Part shown: positions 1 through 9,325 of the stretch, piece by piece
Position numbering within the stretch: position 1 is the first letter of the stretch
How the letters are laid out: each line of letters begins with the position of its first letter
Assembly (NCBI GenBank): GCA_039666455.1
Contig: JAVSLW010000024.1
Span: forward strand, 56,469 to 120,468
Direction of reading: 5' to 3'
DNA from: Methanobacterium sp.
GTDB lineage: Archaea > Methanobacteriota > Methanobacteria > Methanobacteriales > Methanobacteriaceae
DNA length: 64,000 nucleotides
Program-made: the position numbers and the translations under genes
The notes under the pieces: generated by a model
What the model saw: only the letters and a program-made list of their open reading frames with translations
The model's database searches: none
Told to the model about the DNA's origin: nothing

Positions 1-20
1 GAAATCTGTGATTCTTTCAC

Positions 21-569
21 CTAAAATTCAACTTTTGGAACAGAACGTTCAGCTTCTGCAACTTCAAAGAACTCAGCCTCTTTGAAGTTAAACTGTTTGG
101 CAAATATGTTGCTTGGAAACATCTGGACTTTGTTGTACATTAATACCGTATCGTTGTAAAACTGCCTGGAATATGCTATTTTGTCTTCTGTTTGAGATAG
201 TTGCTGCTGCAGATCCAGAAAGTTTTCATTGGCTTTTAAGTCAGGATAATTTTCAGCGACTGCAAAAAGACTTTTTAAAGCACCTGTTAGCATGTTATTG
301 GCTTCGGCACTTTCTTGAACTGTTTGAGCATTTAACAAGCTTGAACGGGCCCTGGTAACATTTTCAAAAACGCCTCTTTCATGCTTGGCATATCCTTTAA
401 CTGTTTCAACAAGGTTAGGTATAAGATCTGCCCTTCTTTTTAGTTGAACATCTATACCATGCATTTTTAACTCTGTTACGTAAATCAAACTATTGTATAT
501 AGCAATCGACAAAACTGCTAAAATGATTAAAATAACCAGAATGATTCCTGAAATTATATACGTCACCAT
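21..569 (-). CDS. LemA family membrane-anchored protein
   Basis: About 182 residues. One hydrophobic segment near the N-terminus (about residues 4-27) is followed by a soluble alpha-helical region containing the LemA-type signature [20 protein letters not shown] and, further on, [10 protein letters not shown]. LemA proteins have an N-terminal transmembrane helix and a helical bundle; their function is poorly defined. An in-frame GTG lies at 578, but the ATG at 569 follows GGTG by six bases, so I prefer it. No partner gene is visible because the window begins just downstream. Confidence 0.88.
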   Translation of the reverse strand: MVTYIISGIILVILIILAVLSIAIYNSLIYVTELKMHGIDVQLKRRADLIPNLVETVKGYAKHERGVFENVTRARSSLLNAQTVQESAEANNMLTGALKSLFAVAENYPDLKANENFLDLQQQLSQTEDKIAYSRQFYNDTVLMYNKVQMFPSNIFAKQFNFKEAEFFEVAEAERSVPKVEF

Positions 570-783
570 TTTAGACACCGTTTAAAATGATGCTTCTTTT
601 ACTATATATAGGTTGGTAAAAACTATTAAACCATGAAATAAATCCTTTCTGGTTTAAAAACCTTTAAAAGTGTGGATTCATATTGAAATTATTTTTCATG
701 CCATTTAAATATAATTACTTCCTCTTTTTAATTAATTCTGTAAAACAAAAAATTAATTTATCATGCGATAAATAAAAATAACC

Positions 784-1890
784 ATGAATCTGGAAAAACT
801 CAGGGTCCTTGGAGAGTCTGCAAAATATGACCTGTGTAACTACGTGAGTGGTAACAATGCAGAAGGTAAAATACCTGGAGTTTATAACAGTACTTCACCA
901 GGCAGGCGATGCATGCCTCTGTTTAAAGTGTTGATGACCAATAAATGCTCTAATGACTGTAAATACTGTATGAACAGTACTAAATTAGAGGGTTATGAAT
1001 ATGGGCCAGAAGAACTATCAAAGCTATTTTTAGATTATTACAATAAAAGGTATGTTGAAGGATTATTTTTAAGTTCAGGAATTGATGGAAGTATCGATTC
1101 TTCGATGGAAAGAGAGATCGATGTTGCAAGAATATTAAGAGATTATGGATATGAAGGCTATATTCACCTTAAAATAATTCCAGGAACCTCTTTTGACCTT
1201 ATAAAAAGAGCTATGCAGCTTGCAGATAGGGTAAGTGTTAATATAGAATCTGCAACTCCTGAGGGATTAGAAGAAATTACTTCAACCAAAAATTTTAAAA
1301 TCGATATATTAAGGCGTATGAAATGGATTAAAAAACTCTCTAAAAAAGACGAAAGTTTAGCTCATTCAGGTCAAACAACTCAATTTATTGTGGGGGCCAC
1401 CGATGAAACCGATGAAGAAATTCTTAAAAGAACAAAATGGCTTAAAGATAAATATGAAATAAGGAGAAGTTATTTCAGTGCCTTTAATCCACTTAAAGAT
1501 ACTCCACTTGAACACCGTTTAGAACCCCATCCTATGAGAACTGTTCGGCTTTACCAGGCTGATTTTTTACTTAATTCTTATAAATTCAGCCTTGATGAGC
1601 TTGTTTTTGATGAAAATGGAAATATTGAAACAGGAATAGATCCAAAATACTCCTTTGCCATGAACAACAGGGATTTATTCCCTGTAGATATAAATGAATC
1701 ATCTTTTGATGAACTTATAAGAGTTCCAGGAATTGGGAAGACTTCATCCCGGCGCATTGTAACCCTCAGAAAACACGGTGTGAAAATTAATAAATTAGAT
1801 GAGCTCAGTAAATTAGGGGTTGCTGTAAAGCGTGCAGAACCTTTCATTAAGATTAATAAATCTTATCAAAGTACTTTAGAAGGGTTTTAA
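784..1890 (+). CDS. Radical SAM protein with C-terminal helix-hairpin-helix
   Basis: 368 residues. Cys55, Cys59 and Cys62 form the CX3CX2C motif (CSNDCKYC) that binds the radical SAM 4Fe-4S cluster. Residues about 305-335 carry a helix-hairpin-helix (ELIRVPGIGKTSSRRI), a non-specific DNA-binding element. This pairing matches the family annotated as putative DNA modification/repair radical SAM protein; no reaction is known to me. No clear Shine-Dalgarno sequence precedes the ATG, so the message may be leaderless. Monocistronic and convergent with the ParA operon. Confidence 0.85.
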   Translation: MNLEKLRVLGESAKYDLCNYVSGNNAEGKIPGVYNSTSPGRRCMPLFKVLMTNKCSNDCKYCMNSTKLEGYEYGPEELSKLFLDYYNKRYVEGLFLSSGIDGSIDSSMEREIDVARILRDYGYEGYIHLKIIPGTSFDLIKRAMQLADRVSVNIESATPEGLEEITSTKNFKIDILRRMKWIKKLSKKDESLAHSGQTTQFIVGATDETDEEILKRTKWLKDKYEIRRSYFSAFNPLKDTPLEHRLEPHPMRTVRLYQADFLLNSYKFSLDELVFDENGNIETGIDPKYSFAMNNRDLFPVDINESSFDELIRVPGIGKTSSRRIVTLRKHGVKINKLDELSKLGVAVKRAEPFIKINKSYQSTLEGF

Positions 1891-1900
1891 TCCTATTTAT

Positions 1901-2022
1901 AAGTTATAACTTATATCTTTTAAGTTACAAGTTAGATGTTAAAACTTATAACTGAATAAGTTATAACTAATAACTTCTAAGTTATAAGAAATTACTTATA
2001 AGTGATAAAGAATAAGTTATAA
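1901..2022. repeat. Cluster of AAGTTATAACTT-type palindromic repeats
   Basis: The gap between the radical SAM gene and the ParA operon is filled with copies of a 12-base palindrome, AAGTTATAACTT. One copy is exact (1901-1912). Near copies or halves occur at 1922-1933, 1943-1953, 1958-1968, 1971-1988, 1992-2008 and 2011-2022. The same exact palindrome recurs upstream of parA at 3244-3255. Iterated palindromes beside a parA gene suggest a centromere-like (parS-type) site or an operator; that role is inferred from position only. Confidence 0.7.
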
Positions 2023-2076
2023 TCCTCTTCAGGTCTTTGAACAGAATAATAGTTGATGCCCTAACTTAGTCCGGGA

Positions 2077-2439
2077 CTAAATATGTTCCTCAAACAGCTC
2101 CCAAATTTCAGGATACTTTTTTTTTACTGCATTTTCAATTAAAATAGACGCTTCACTGCTAATACTAAATTCAGGCTCAGTTTTTCTTAAGTACCTTAAG
2201 ACTGCGGCAGATTTCGCAGACCAAAGTGAAATACGTGGATTTTTCTTTATTTCTTCTATTATTTCTTCTACAATCTTATTATTTAAATTCAAAGCTTTAT
2301 CTTTAGCTATCTTTTTATCAATTTCTTTACCAGTAGCAGCACTTTCAGATTCGGTCTTAGACTTTTTAACATGTTTTTTACTGATTAAAGCATCGAGACC
2401 TCTTCCAAGAGCACTATTTTGTTTGTTTTCAGGACTCAT
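2077..2439 (-). CDS. Small ParA partner with ParB-like N-terminal motif
   Basis: 120 residues. It opens with SALGRGLDALISKK (about residues 8-21), which closely resembles the N-terminal box of ParB/Spo0J that contacts ParA and stimulates its ATPase. A lysine-rich linker follows, then a helical C-terminal region of about 70 residues (positions 50-120). The ParB nuclease-like and KorB helix-turn-helix domains are absent; real ParB is about 280 residues. The gene overlaps the parA stop by 11 bases and has its own GGAGGAGA site, so the two are translationally coupled. It may be the DNA- or cargo-binding partner of this ParA. Confidence 0.75.
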   Translation of the reverse strand: MSPENKQNSALGRGLDALISKKHVKKSKTESESAATGKEIDKKIAKDKALNLNNKIVEEIIEEIKKNPRISLWSAKSAAVLRYLRKTEPEFSISSEASILIENAVKKKYPEIWELFEEHI

Positions 2440-3211
2440 TATTCTCCTCCATTTTTAATATTTCCTTTGCTAAATCTCTGTATGCTTCAGAACCCTTACA
2501 CTCTTCATCATAAAGAATACATGGTTTCCCATGACTTGGAGCTTCAGCAAGCTTAACATTACGAGGTATGGTTGTTTTAAAGATATTTTCTTTATCCTCA
2601 AAGTACTCAATAACATTACTGTAAACTTCTCTTCCAAGCCTTGTTCTTGAATCATAAAGTGTGAGTAAAATTCCTTTAATTCTTGAGGGACTGTTAAGAC
2701 GATTTTTAACAAGTCCCATAGCTTCTATTAAATCTGCTATTCCCTCAAGTGCATAAAATTCTGCCTGAATTGGAATAATAACACTGTCTGAAGCTACCAG
2801 TGAGTTAATGGTTAGTATGCCCAGAGATGGGGGTACATCAATGAAAATGTAATCATAATACTCTTTAACAGGTTTTAGTTTTTCTTTAAGTATTGAATGA
2901 AATCCTATTTCACCACTTAATTCAATTTCAGCCCCGCTTAAAGCTATGTTACTTGGAACTATATCCAGATTCTCAACCCCTGTAGACATTATAGCTTCTA
3001 AAACAGGGTTTTTTCCAGTTAAAGTAGTGTATATACTCTTTTTAAGCTCATTCTTCTCTATTCCAAAGCTTGTAGTGGCATTACCCTGAGGATCAATGTC
3101 TACAATCAAAATTTTCCGTTTATTTATAGCTAATGCTGTTGAAAGATTCACAGCTGTCGTGGTTTTACCACAGCCTCCCTTCTGATTCAATATTGCGATT
3201 ATTTCAACCAT
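2429..3211 (-). CDS. parA: ParA/Soj family ATPase
   Basis: 260 residues. The deviant Walker A motif KGGCGKTTTAVNLS lies at about residues 10-23, Walker A' is IVDIDPQGNATT (about 37-48), and Walker B is FIDVPPSLG (about 120-130). This is a full-length ParA/Soj-type ATPase that segregates DNA or positions cargo by ATP-driven binding to the nucleoid. It is first in a two-gene operon with a ParB-like mini-protein, and AAGTTATAACTT palindromes lie on both sides of the operon. Whether it serves the chromosome or a remnant of a mobile element cannot be told from the window. Confidence 0.9.
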   Translation of the reverse strand: MVEIIAILNQKGGCGKTTTAVNLSTALAINKRKILIVDIDPQGNATTSFGIEKNELKKSIYTTLTGKNPVLEAIMSTGVENLDIVPSNIALSGAEIELSGEIGFHSILKEKLKPVKEYYDYIFIDVPPSLGILTINSLVASDSVIIPIQAEFYALEGIADLIEAMGLVKNRLNSPSRIKGILLTLYDSRTRLGREVYSNVIEYFEDKENIFKTTIPRNVKLAEAPSHGKPCILYDEECKGSEAYRDLAKEILKMEENNES

Positions 3212-3243
3212 TTTAAGCCTCCTTCAGTTTACTTATAAATTTT

Positions 3244-3255
3244 AAGTTATAACTT
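3244..3255. promoter_or_regulatory. Palindrome upstream of parA
   Basis: AAGTTATAACTT, an exact copy of the palindrome at 1901-1912, lies 33 bases upstream of the parA start and close to where its promoter should be. It could be an autoregulatory operator for ParA and its partner or an outlying copy of the centromere-like array. Inference from sequence identity and position. Confidence 0.5.
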
Positions 3256-3310
3256 ATAATATTTAAAATTTCTAAGCAGCAAAAAAAGGGTTTGAATACT
3301 CTTTTTAGCC

Positions 3311-5269
3311 TTATGTAGATCCTATAGTGAAGTAAAAAGCTGATCCTCTGCCCAATTCTGATTCAACCCAGATACGGCCTCCATGGCACTCTACAATTCT
3401 TTTTGAGATTGCAAGACCAATACCTGCGCCTCTGTATTCATCTATGGTGTGAAGGCGTTTAAAAACTTCAAATATTCTATCCCGGTACTGAGGTTCTATT
3501 CCAATACCATTATCAGACACGCTGAAGATATATTTACCTTCATCATCTTTTTTACATGATATATGGATTTTTGGTGGAACATCTTCTTTTTTGAATTTGA
3601 TGGCATTTCCAATGAGATTCTGGAAAAGTTGAATGAACTGTGTTTCATCAGCAGTCACCAGTGGAAGTTTATCATGGGTAATCTGGGCCTTATTTTTTTC
3701 AATTGTAGGTTGAAGATTAGATAAAACTGTATTCAGGATTTTTTCACTATTTACCTGTTTTAATTCATATCTTTGAGCGCTTACTCTTGAATAATCAAGT
3801 AAACCCTGAATCATTTTTTTCATATGTTTAGCAGCATCCACTACAAAGTCGATGAACTCGTCAGCATCAGGATCAAGCCTGTTTTTATAGCGTATTTTCA
3901 GTAACTGGGCAAAACTTGCAATGGTGCGCAGCGGCTCCTGCAGGTCATGGGAAGTTATGTAGGCAAACTGCTGAAGTTCGTCACTGGTGTGCTTTAATTC
4001 CTCTACAGTTTCTTTTAATTTTTCTTCAGATTTTTTTTGTTCGGTTATATCTCTGTAAATAACAGATATCCCTGTAATTTCTCCTTCATAGTTTTTAACA
4101 GGAGATAATGTTAAAGAAACATCTACTTCTCTGCCATCTTTTCTTAGTCTTTTAGCCTCGTACTGGGATACAGCTTCGCCTTCTTTAACCTTTTTTAAAA
4201 GTTTGGAAGCATTTTTCCATTCAGAAGGGCCCATCAAAATAGATTTATGTTTCCCTATAACTTCAGGAGCAGAGTAGCCGTAAATTTTTTGAGCTCCCCT
4301 GTTCCAGCTTGATATTATGTAGTTTAAATCCATACTAATAATACCGTCCTCTGATGACTTCACTATATCTGCCAGTCTTTTAGTATTTTCCTCGGCTTCA
4401 TAATGCTTATAATCAATTTCATTTAAAGAATTTAAACTAATTCCACTTAAAACGAGTGAAATGATAATTAAAGTAATTATAAGTACTGTAATTCCAAAAT
4501 AAGTATCAATATTCATTATTTTCCCTAAAATAATGAAATATCCAGTTAGCAGAGGAATAATAAAAACCATGGGTATTATTTTCCATGCAAGGGAACTTCC
4601 TGCCCCTGTTCCTGTAAATAAGCGCATTATGCTTTTATCTGGACGTGCAAATAGAATTGCAAGGGATATCAGTGTAAATATTACTGCTGCATAAACTGCA
4701 GTTCCTGCATAAATCATATAATAACCTGAAACACCATAAATATGGCACGTTAAAGCCAGTAAAGCCAGTATACCTACTACAACGCCTAAATACTGTGCTT
4801 GCCTGTGAACTTCTCTTTCAAGCAGTAAAATTGCTGTTCCAGCTAAAAACAGGTTCAATGCAGCAACAATTTCCATGCGATTGGGTGAAAGTGTATTGAT
4901 AGCACCTGGAGCTTCCCTAAAGAACATCTGGTCTATGCCTAAATCAAGGGCAAAAAAGTACTGGATCAAAGTTAAAAACCCTGTTAAAAGCACAACAAAC
5001 CCTGAAAATTGAATAATTTTCTGCTTACTCTTATTAATTATTCTTGTTTGCAGTAAAAATAAAGAAATCCCAATTAAAATAAAACAAATGGCAAGATTGG
5101 ATTTTACAGTTGAAAAAGCAGGTCCTGGACTTTTAAACAGAGGGATGTTGAAAGCCCAGCCTAAAATTATTATAAACCCGAAAATAGCAATTAAAACACT
5201 TAAAACTTTTGAATAATACTTTAATTTAGAAATGGTCCTGCAATCAAGTTTTTTTACCATAAATATCAA
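3311..5269 (-). CDS. Membrane PAS sensor histidine kinase
   Basis: 652 residues. The first 290 or so contain about eight hydrophobic segments, an integral membrane sensor region. A PAS domain follows (about 300-415, with WNRGAQKIYGYSAPEVIGKH and a PAC-type ITGISVIYRDIT), then HisKA with the phospho-acceptor in SHDLQEPLRTI (about 440), then a HATPase domain with N box NLIGNAIKF, G1 DNGIGIEP and G2 GAGIGLAISKR. It probably autophosphorylates in response to an unknown signal. No response regulator gene is adjacent, which is common for methanogen kinases. Confidence 0.9.
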   Translation of the reverse strand: MIFMVKKLDCRTISKLKYYSKVLSVLIAIFGFIIILGWAFNIPLFKSPGPAFSTVKSNLAICFILIGISLFLLQTRIINKSKQKIIQFSGFVVLLTGFLTLIQYFFALDLGIDQMFFREAPGAINTLSPNRMEIVAALNLFLAGTAILLLEREVHRQAQYLGVVVGILALLALTCHIYGVSGYYMIYAGTAVYAAVIFTLISLAILFARPDKSIMRLFTGTGAGSSLAWKIIPMVFIIPLLTGYFIILGKIMNIDTYFGITVLIITLIIISLVLSGISLNSLNEIDYKHYEAEENTKRLADIVKSSEDGIISMDLNYIISSWNRGAQKIYGYSAPEVIGKHKSILMGPSEWKNASKLLKKVKEGEAVSQYEAKRLRKDGREVDVSLTLSPVKNYEGEITGISVIYRDITEQKKSEEKLKETVEELKHTSDELQQFAYITSHDLQEPLRTIASFAQLLKIRYKNRLDPDADEFIDFVVDAAKHMKKMIQGLLDYSRVSAQRYELKQVNSEKILNTVLSNLQPTIEKNKAQITHDKLPLVTADETQFIQLFQNLIGNAIKFKKEDVPPKIHISCKKDDEGKYIFSVSDNGIGIEPQYRDRIFEVFKRLHTIDEYRGAGIGLAISKRIVECHGGRIWVESELGRGSAFYFTIGST

Positions 5270-5680
5270 TACTAATTTTTTTTATCAGGCATAGAATACT
5301 TTAAAGTATTGATTTTTTTTTCTCTTAGTCTGTTAGCTGATTTTTGGTATATAACTACTTTAAAGCACTGGTTTAGAGATTTTTACGGTCCGGTTTTGTA
5401 AAGTTGTAAATCAGACAGATTATATTGGATTTTCAGGTATATAAAGGTATTTTATGCATAAGATATTTAAAAACTGTAAAATCCTCGTATAATAGGAGCC
5501 ACCATGCAGAAAGGTGTACTGTGCTGGTTAGACAGCCACAGTATTTCACCCTGGTTAGAATAATGCCTGTAATGATTGAAGATGACATGAGTTAAGTTAT
5601 GTGGATACGTAATAATAAATTTACTGTTTTTAATATTAAATTAGTATATATTCAGAAATTTTCCAATTATTCAGGTCATT
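5270..5680. other. Intergenic region, no recognised gene
   Basis: About 410 AT-rich bases between the histidine kinase start and the hisF remnant. A TATA-like TATATAAAGG lies near 5448. About 30 bases after it, AGGAG precedes an ATG at 5504 that opens a reading frame of only 19 codons (to 5563). I recognise nothing in it and do not call a gene; it could be the beginning of a decayed one. Confidence 0.4.
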
Positions 5681-5973
5681 CTTGCTGCAAGCGCTGCATC
5701 AGCATAACCCACAGTAACCTTTATCAGTTTCAACTATAAATTTGTCATTATTTTCTGTTGTGGCTTCAATAACGTGTTTCATTGTTTCCCTGCGTTTGTG
5801 GGATGCTGTGATGTCTAAAAACACGATTTAATCGGCTCCCTCTTCGTAGTAGCGAGTTGCAAGGTCGACTGGCTCTCCAGCATAATCTGCTTGAATTCAA
5901 CCCCTTTAACAACCCGCCCGTGGGGCACGTTTAAATCGCAGTTAAGACACGGTATGATTCTTTTTGTAAGCAT
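5681..5973 (-). pseudogene. hisF: Second hisF copy with two internal deletions
   Basis: This segment is near-identical in blocks to the intact hisF at 6930-7754, same orientation, including the start-codon end (5973). Two blocks are missing: about 238 bases matching 7040-7277 and 210 bases matching 7318-7527. Both junctions fall at six-base direct repeats in the intact gene (CAGTAA and TTTTCT). Further small changes and shifted frames leave no functional HisF. It is a decayed tandem duplicate, or the trace of a recombination that brought in the MntA/HepT genes lying between the two copies. Confidence 0.92.
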
Positions 5974-6174
5974 TTATAATTCCTCATAATTCAAAGTGCT
6001 ATTTAATACTTTAAATATAATTATCCTTTTTTAAAGAATGTTTTTAAATCTGTCTTTTTTAATTATGAAGTGACTATCTGTAAAATATGTATTTTCTGTG
6101 ATTATACTGGGATTTAAAGTAATCAAAGATTCAACATATCCTTAAAGAATGGGAGAAAAAAGAGGTAATGAAAG

Positions 6175-6471
6175 ATGAAAACGCTTGAAGAAATAAAAAA
6201 TATCTTAAGGGAACAAAAAAACGAACTTAAGGAAAGGTATGGTGTTAAAAAAATAGGTATTTTTGGCTCTTTTGCAAGAGGTGAGCAGAAGGAAATAAGC
6301 GATGTTGATATTTTAGTTGAATTTGAAAGACCAATAGGTCTTAGGTTTTTTGAGCTTGCCGATTATATCGAGGAGATATTGGGAATAAATGTTGACTTGC
6401 TTACACCAAATTCTTTGAAGCAAAAACCTTTACTTTGGCAAAGCGCAGCGGAGAATCTGCTTTATGTCTAA
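6175..6471 (+). CDS. mntA: MntA-type nucleotidyltransferase antitoxin
   Basis: 98 residues. The minimal nucleotidyltransferase motif GSFARGEQKEISDVDILVEF (about residues 32-51) holds the GS and DxD metal-binding residues. Family members pair with HEPN-domain HepT toxins and inactivate them by AMP transfer. The stop overlaps the first codons of a hepT reading frame, the usual operon layout. The antitoxin is intact and full length while its toxin is broken, so it is probably a relic or may act on other targets. Confidence 0.88.
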   Translation: MKTLEEIKNILREQKNELKERYGVKKIGIFGSFARGEQKEISDVDILVEFERPIGLRFFELADYIEEILGINVDLLTPNSLKQKPLLWQSAAENLLYV

Positions 6472-6878
6472 GAGAAACTGGAAACTCTTCGTTGTGGACA
6501 TCTTAGAAAGTATTAAAAAAATTGAGAGGTATATTGCTGGTTTCTCATACAAGGAATTATATAAATGACGAAAAAACAATAGACGCTGTTGTAAGAAACC
6601 TTGAGATTATTGGAGAAGCAGCAAATCAGATACCAATGGAAATACGACAAAGAAATAAAGAAGTACCATAGTCTCAGATTGTTGGATTAAGGAACCGTTT
6701 AATTCATGGTTACTTTGTAATTGACTATGAAATTGTTTGGTATATAGCTAATAATGAACTACCAGAATTGAAAAAGCAAATAGAAAAGATTTTAAATGGG
6801 GATCTAACTTCTGAGAGGATTACCTATATTCAGGTAATACATGCATTCCTACTTTATTGTCACTTCATTCAAAAATAA
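6464..6878 (+). pseudogene. hepT: HepT (HEPN) toxin, inactivated
   Basis: The frame opens at ATG 6464 (MSKRNWKLFVVDILESIKKI), overlapping mntA by eight bases. It shifts frame near 6555-6568, continues as NDEKTIDAVVRNLEIIGEAA, meets a TAG near 6669 where relatives have Trp (VP-stop-SQIVGL), and then carries the HEPN ribonuclease motif RNRLIHGYF (R-X4-H). All landmarks of HepT are present but in two frames with one nonsense codon, so no active toxin is expected. The in-frame stop is at 6876-6878. Confidence 0.88.
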
Positions 6879-6929
6879 AAATAAATGATTAAGCTTTACA
6901 AAAGACCTGTTTTAATAAATCGTAACCTT

Positions 6930-7754
6930 TTAAAAACGTACAGGGATCCCTCTTTCTTTTAAATACTCCTTAACAGTACCTACAGGATACTCTTTATAAT
7001 GGAAAATACTTGCTGCAAGCGCTGCATCAGCATAACCCACAGTAAATGCATCATAAATATGTTCTGGAGTTCCACAACCTCCTGATGCAATAACAGGAAT
7101 ATTGACGGCTTCACTTATGGCTCTGTTAAGGTAATTGTCGTATCCATCTTTTGTGCCGTCACGGTCCATTGATGTCAGTAATATTTCACCGGCTCCACGT
7201 TCTTCACATTCTATGGCCCATGCAATGGCATCAATTCCTGTGAATTCACGCCCACCGTAGATACTGCAGTCATACCAGCAGTAACCTTTATCAGTTTCAA
7301 TTATAAACTTGTCATTATTTTCTTTGGGGTTTTCAATGTATCGGCGTTTTGCATCTATTCCAATTACACAGGCCTGGGACCCTACAACTTTTGATGCCTC
7401 ATTTATGAGGTCGGGGTTGTGGATAGCTGCTGTATTTGTGGAGCATTTATCAGCCCCGGCCTTAAGCATGGTTATGTAATCTTCAGGTTTTCTGATCCCG
7501 CCGCCAACACAAATGGGGACGAATACGTTTTCTGTTGTGGCTTCAATAACGTGTTTCATTGTTTCCCTACGTTCGTGGGATGCTGTGATGTCTAAAAACA
7601 CGATTTCATCGGCGCCTTCTTCGTAGTAGCGAGTTGCAAGGTCGACAGGTTCTCCAGCATATCGAATTTGTTTAAATTCAACCCCTTTAACAACCCGCCC
7701 GTGGGGCACGTTTAAATCACAGTCAAGACATGGTATAATTCTTTTTGCAAGCAT
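6930..7754 (-). CDS. hisF: Imidazole glycerol phosphate synthase cyclase subunit
   Basis: 274 residues, full length. HisF cyclises PRFAR with ammonia from HisH to give imidazole glycerol phosphate and AICAR in histidine biosynthesis. The barrel signatures are clear: [19 protein letters not shown] with the N-terminal catalytic Asp, [15 protein letters not shown], and [14 protein letters not shown] with a phosphate loop. It stands alone, with no other his gene nearby, and a decayed copy lies about 1 kb downstream on the same strand. Confidence 0.97.
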   Translation of the reverse strand: MLAKRIIPCLDCDLNVPHGRVVKGVEFKQIRYAGEPVDLATRYYEEGADEIVFLDITASHERRETMKHVIEATTENVFVPICVGGGIRKPEDYITMLKAGADKCSTNTAAIHNPDLINEASKVVGSQACVIGIDAKRRYIENPKENNDKFIIETDKGYCWYDCSIYGGREFTGIDAIAWAIECEERGAGEILLTSMDRDGTKDGYDNYLNRAISEAVNIPVIASGGCGTPEHIYDAFTVGYADAALAASIFHYKEYPVGTVKEYLKERGIPVRF

Positions 7755-8112
7755 AATTTATTTCCTCTTTCCTTTAATTTTTTAAAAGTCATTTATAACT
7801 ATAACTCATTCTCTTTATGATCAATGTTTTAAAGGCTGTTTGAATTATTTCAATTTTTAAGATAACATTTTTTTCTTTATCTAAAATAGCTATGTAATAC
7901 CTTATATTCTGTGATTTATAAACATTTTAAATTCGTGATTAAAATACGAATTTTGGTTTTTAAGCGTTTTAAAAACCTTATTTCACTGATTTTAGAAATA
8001 ATATAATTTATTTTAGTAATAAATTTCATATATATTTTGCTAAAGTAGTAATACTTTTTAATAAAAAGCTAATATTTATATAGGTTAAAATTCAATGAAG
8101 ATTGGTGATAAT
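7755..8112. promoter_or_regulatory. Divergent promoter region, hisF / flavoprotein operon
   Basis: About 360 AT-rich bases between divergent genes. A TATA element (TTTATATAGG, 8076-8085) lies about 30 bases upstream of the start codon at 8113, so the rightward message has a very short leader. The leftward hisF promoter must lie here too, but I cannot fix it. No RNA gene or repeat was recognised. Confidence 0.5.
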
Positions 8113-8757
8113 ATGAAATTGGAAAATTTTAAGAGAGAATCGCTGATACCATTGCCAGTGGCGTTTATTTCTACAGTCAGTAAAGATGGTATTAGGAACA
8201 TAGCACCATATTCTTGTGTTATGCCTATTTTACGCCCATTTGACTTAGTTTGCATGGCTTCAGCAAAAATGAGGGATACATTTGTTAATATAGAAAGCAC
8301 AGGGGAATTTGTTATTAATATGCCTGGTACTGATATGGTAGATAAAGTGATACCAACAGCGTTGCACGTTCCTTTCGATGTTAATGAATTCGAACTGGCC
8401 AATTTAAAAGAAAGGCCTTCAAAAAAAGTCAAAGCGCCTGGAATTGAAGGTTGTTATGCGTGGATGGAGTGCAAACTGCATAACATGCATGAAGAGATGT
8501 ATGACGGATTCCCATATCTCTTGCTTCTTGGTAAAGTGGTACATCTTGAGATAGATGATACTATCTACAACTCAGAAGATGGTTCATGGAACGTAGAGAA
8601 GGCTAAACCGTTAATGATGACTGGATCGGATCATGGTATGCATTTCTGCACAGTCAAAGATATCAATAAATTTGAGCCTTATGGGGCTATGTTTGAGGAT
8701 GGTAAAGATCCGTTATCATGGATGTATGAAAAAAAGGAGGTACAAAAATGCAAATAA
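8113..8757 (+). CDS. Flavin reductase-like domain flavoprotein
   Basis: 214 residues from the chosen start. The N-terminal half ([20 protein letters not shown], then MAGVMP-like and FVINMPG segments) matches the flavoredoxin / flavin reductase split-barrel family that binds FMN. Residues near 130-170 ([20 protein letters not shown]) continue the barrel. An in-frame ATG at 8095 exists, but GGTGAT sits just before the ATG at 8113, which I choose. It overlaps the next gene by ten bases, so it is coupled to a cupin epimerase-like protein and a CooC-like ATPase. Confidence 0.82.
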   Translation: MKLENFKRESLIPLPVAFISTVSKDGIRNIAPYSCVMPILRPFDLVCMASAKMRDTFVNIESTGEFVINMPGTDMVDKVIPTALHVPFDVNEFELANLKERPSKKVKAPGIEGCYAWMECKLHNMHEEMYDGFPYLLLLGKVVHLEIDDTIYNSEDGSWNVEKAKPLMMTGSDHGMHFCTVKDINKFEPYGAMFEDGKDPLSWMYEKKEVQKCK

Positions 8758-9293
8758 AAAGTATGGAAGATTTTAATAAGTTGGAAAAGCCACGAGTTCA
8801 AAATATACCGGGTTTTTATGGTGAAGAACTCATTGAAGGCGTTGTTATGAAGGACATGGATCTATTCAGTGATGAGAGAGGATTTTTGACCGAACTCATA
8901 CGTTTAGATGATGAAGAACTGAAAGCACAGAATATCAAGCAGATAATTGCTTCATATTCCTATCCTGGAATGATTAAGGGATGGCATCTTCATTCTAAAC
9001 AGGAAGATCACCTGTTTTGTGTTACTGGAATGGTAAAAGTTGCTTTATATGATTATAGGGAAGATTCACCTACCTACAAAGTTCTTAATGAAATATTTAT
9101 GGGTGAAAAATATCCTCGTGTAGTTTACATCCCTCCAGGAGTCTTCCATGGCACAAAAAATGTGGGCAATGAGATATCTGTGGTGATAGGAATGCCTTCA
9201 TTGTTCTATGATCCCGAAGATGTAGACGAAAGACGAGTCAATCCTATTGACAATGACATAGTTCCATATGACTGGAGCTGCAAAATGGAGTAA
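8748..9293 (+). CDS. dTDP-4-dehydrorhamnose 3,5-epimerase-like cupin protein
   Basis: 181 residues. A double-stranded beta-helix fold is indicated by [20 protein letters not shown] (about 82-101) and [18 protein letters not shown] (about 124-141). The opening [14 protein letters not shown] is typical of RmlC-like epimerases. Normal RmlC works in dTDP-rhamnose synthesis, but no other sugar-nucleotide genes are here and the neighbours are a flavoprotein and a CooC-like ATPase, so the substrate is uncertain. GGAGG at 8736-8740 precedes the ATG. Confidence 0.82.
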   Translation: MQIKSMEDFNKLEKPRVQNIPGFYGEELIEGVVMKDMDLFSDERGFLTELIRLDDEELKAQNIKQIIASYSYPGMIKGWHLHSKQEDHLFCVTGMVKVALYDYREDSPTYKVLNEIFMGEKYPRVVYIPPGVFHGTKNVGNEISVVIGMPSLFYDPEDVDERRVNPIDNDIVPYDWSCKME

Positions 9294-9325
9294 AAACTCA
9301 TAATCAAAGAAGAGGAAGGTAGGAC

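Noticed and set aside
5504..5563. 19-codon frame with AGGAG and a TATA element upstream
   Set aside because: Signals are suggestive but the frame is too short and matches nothing I know; noted only in the intergenic entry.
5681..5973. Second functional hisF or a HisF-like small protein
   Set aside because: Two internal deletions and frame changes remove most of the barrel; only a pseudogene is supported.
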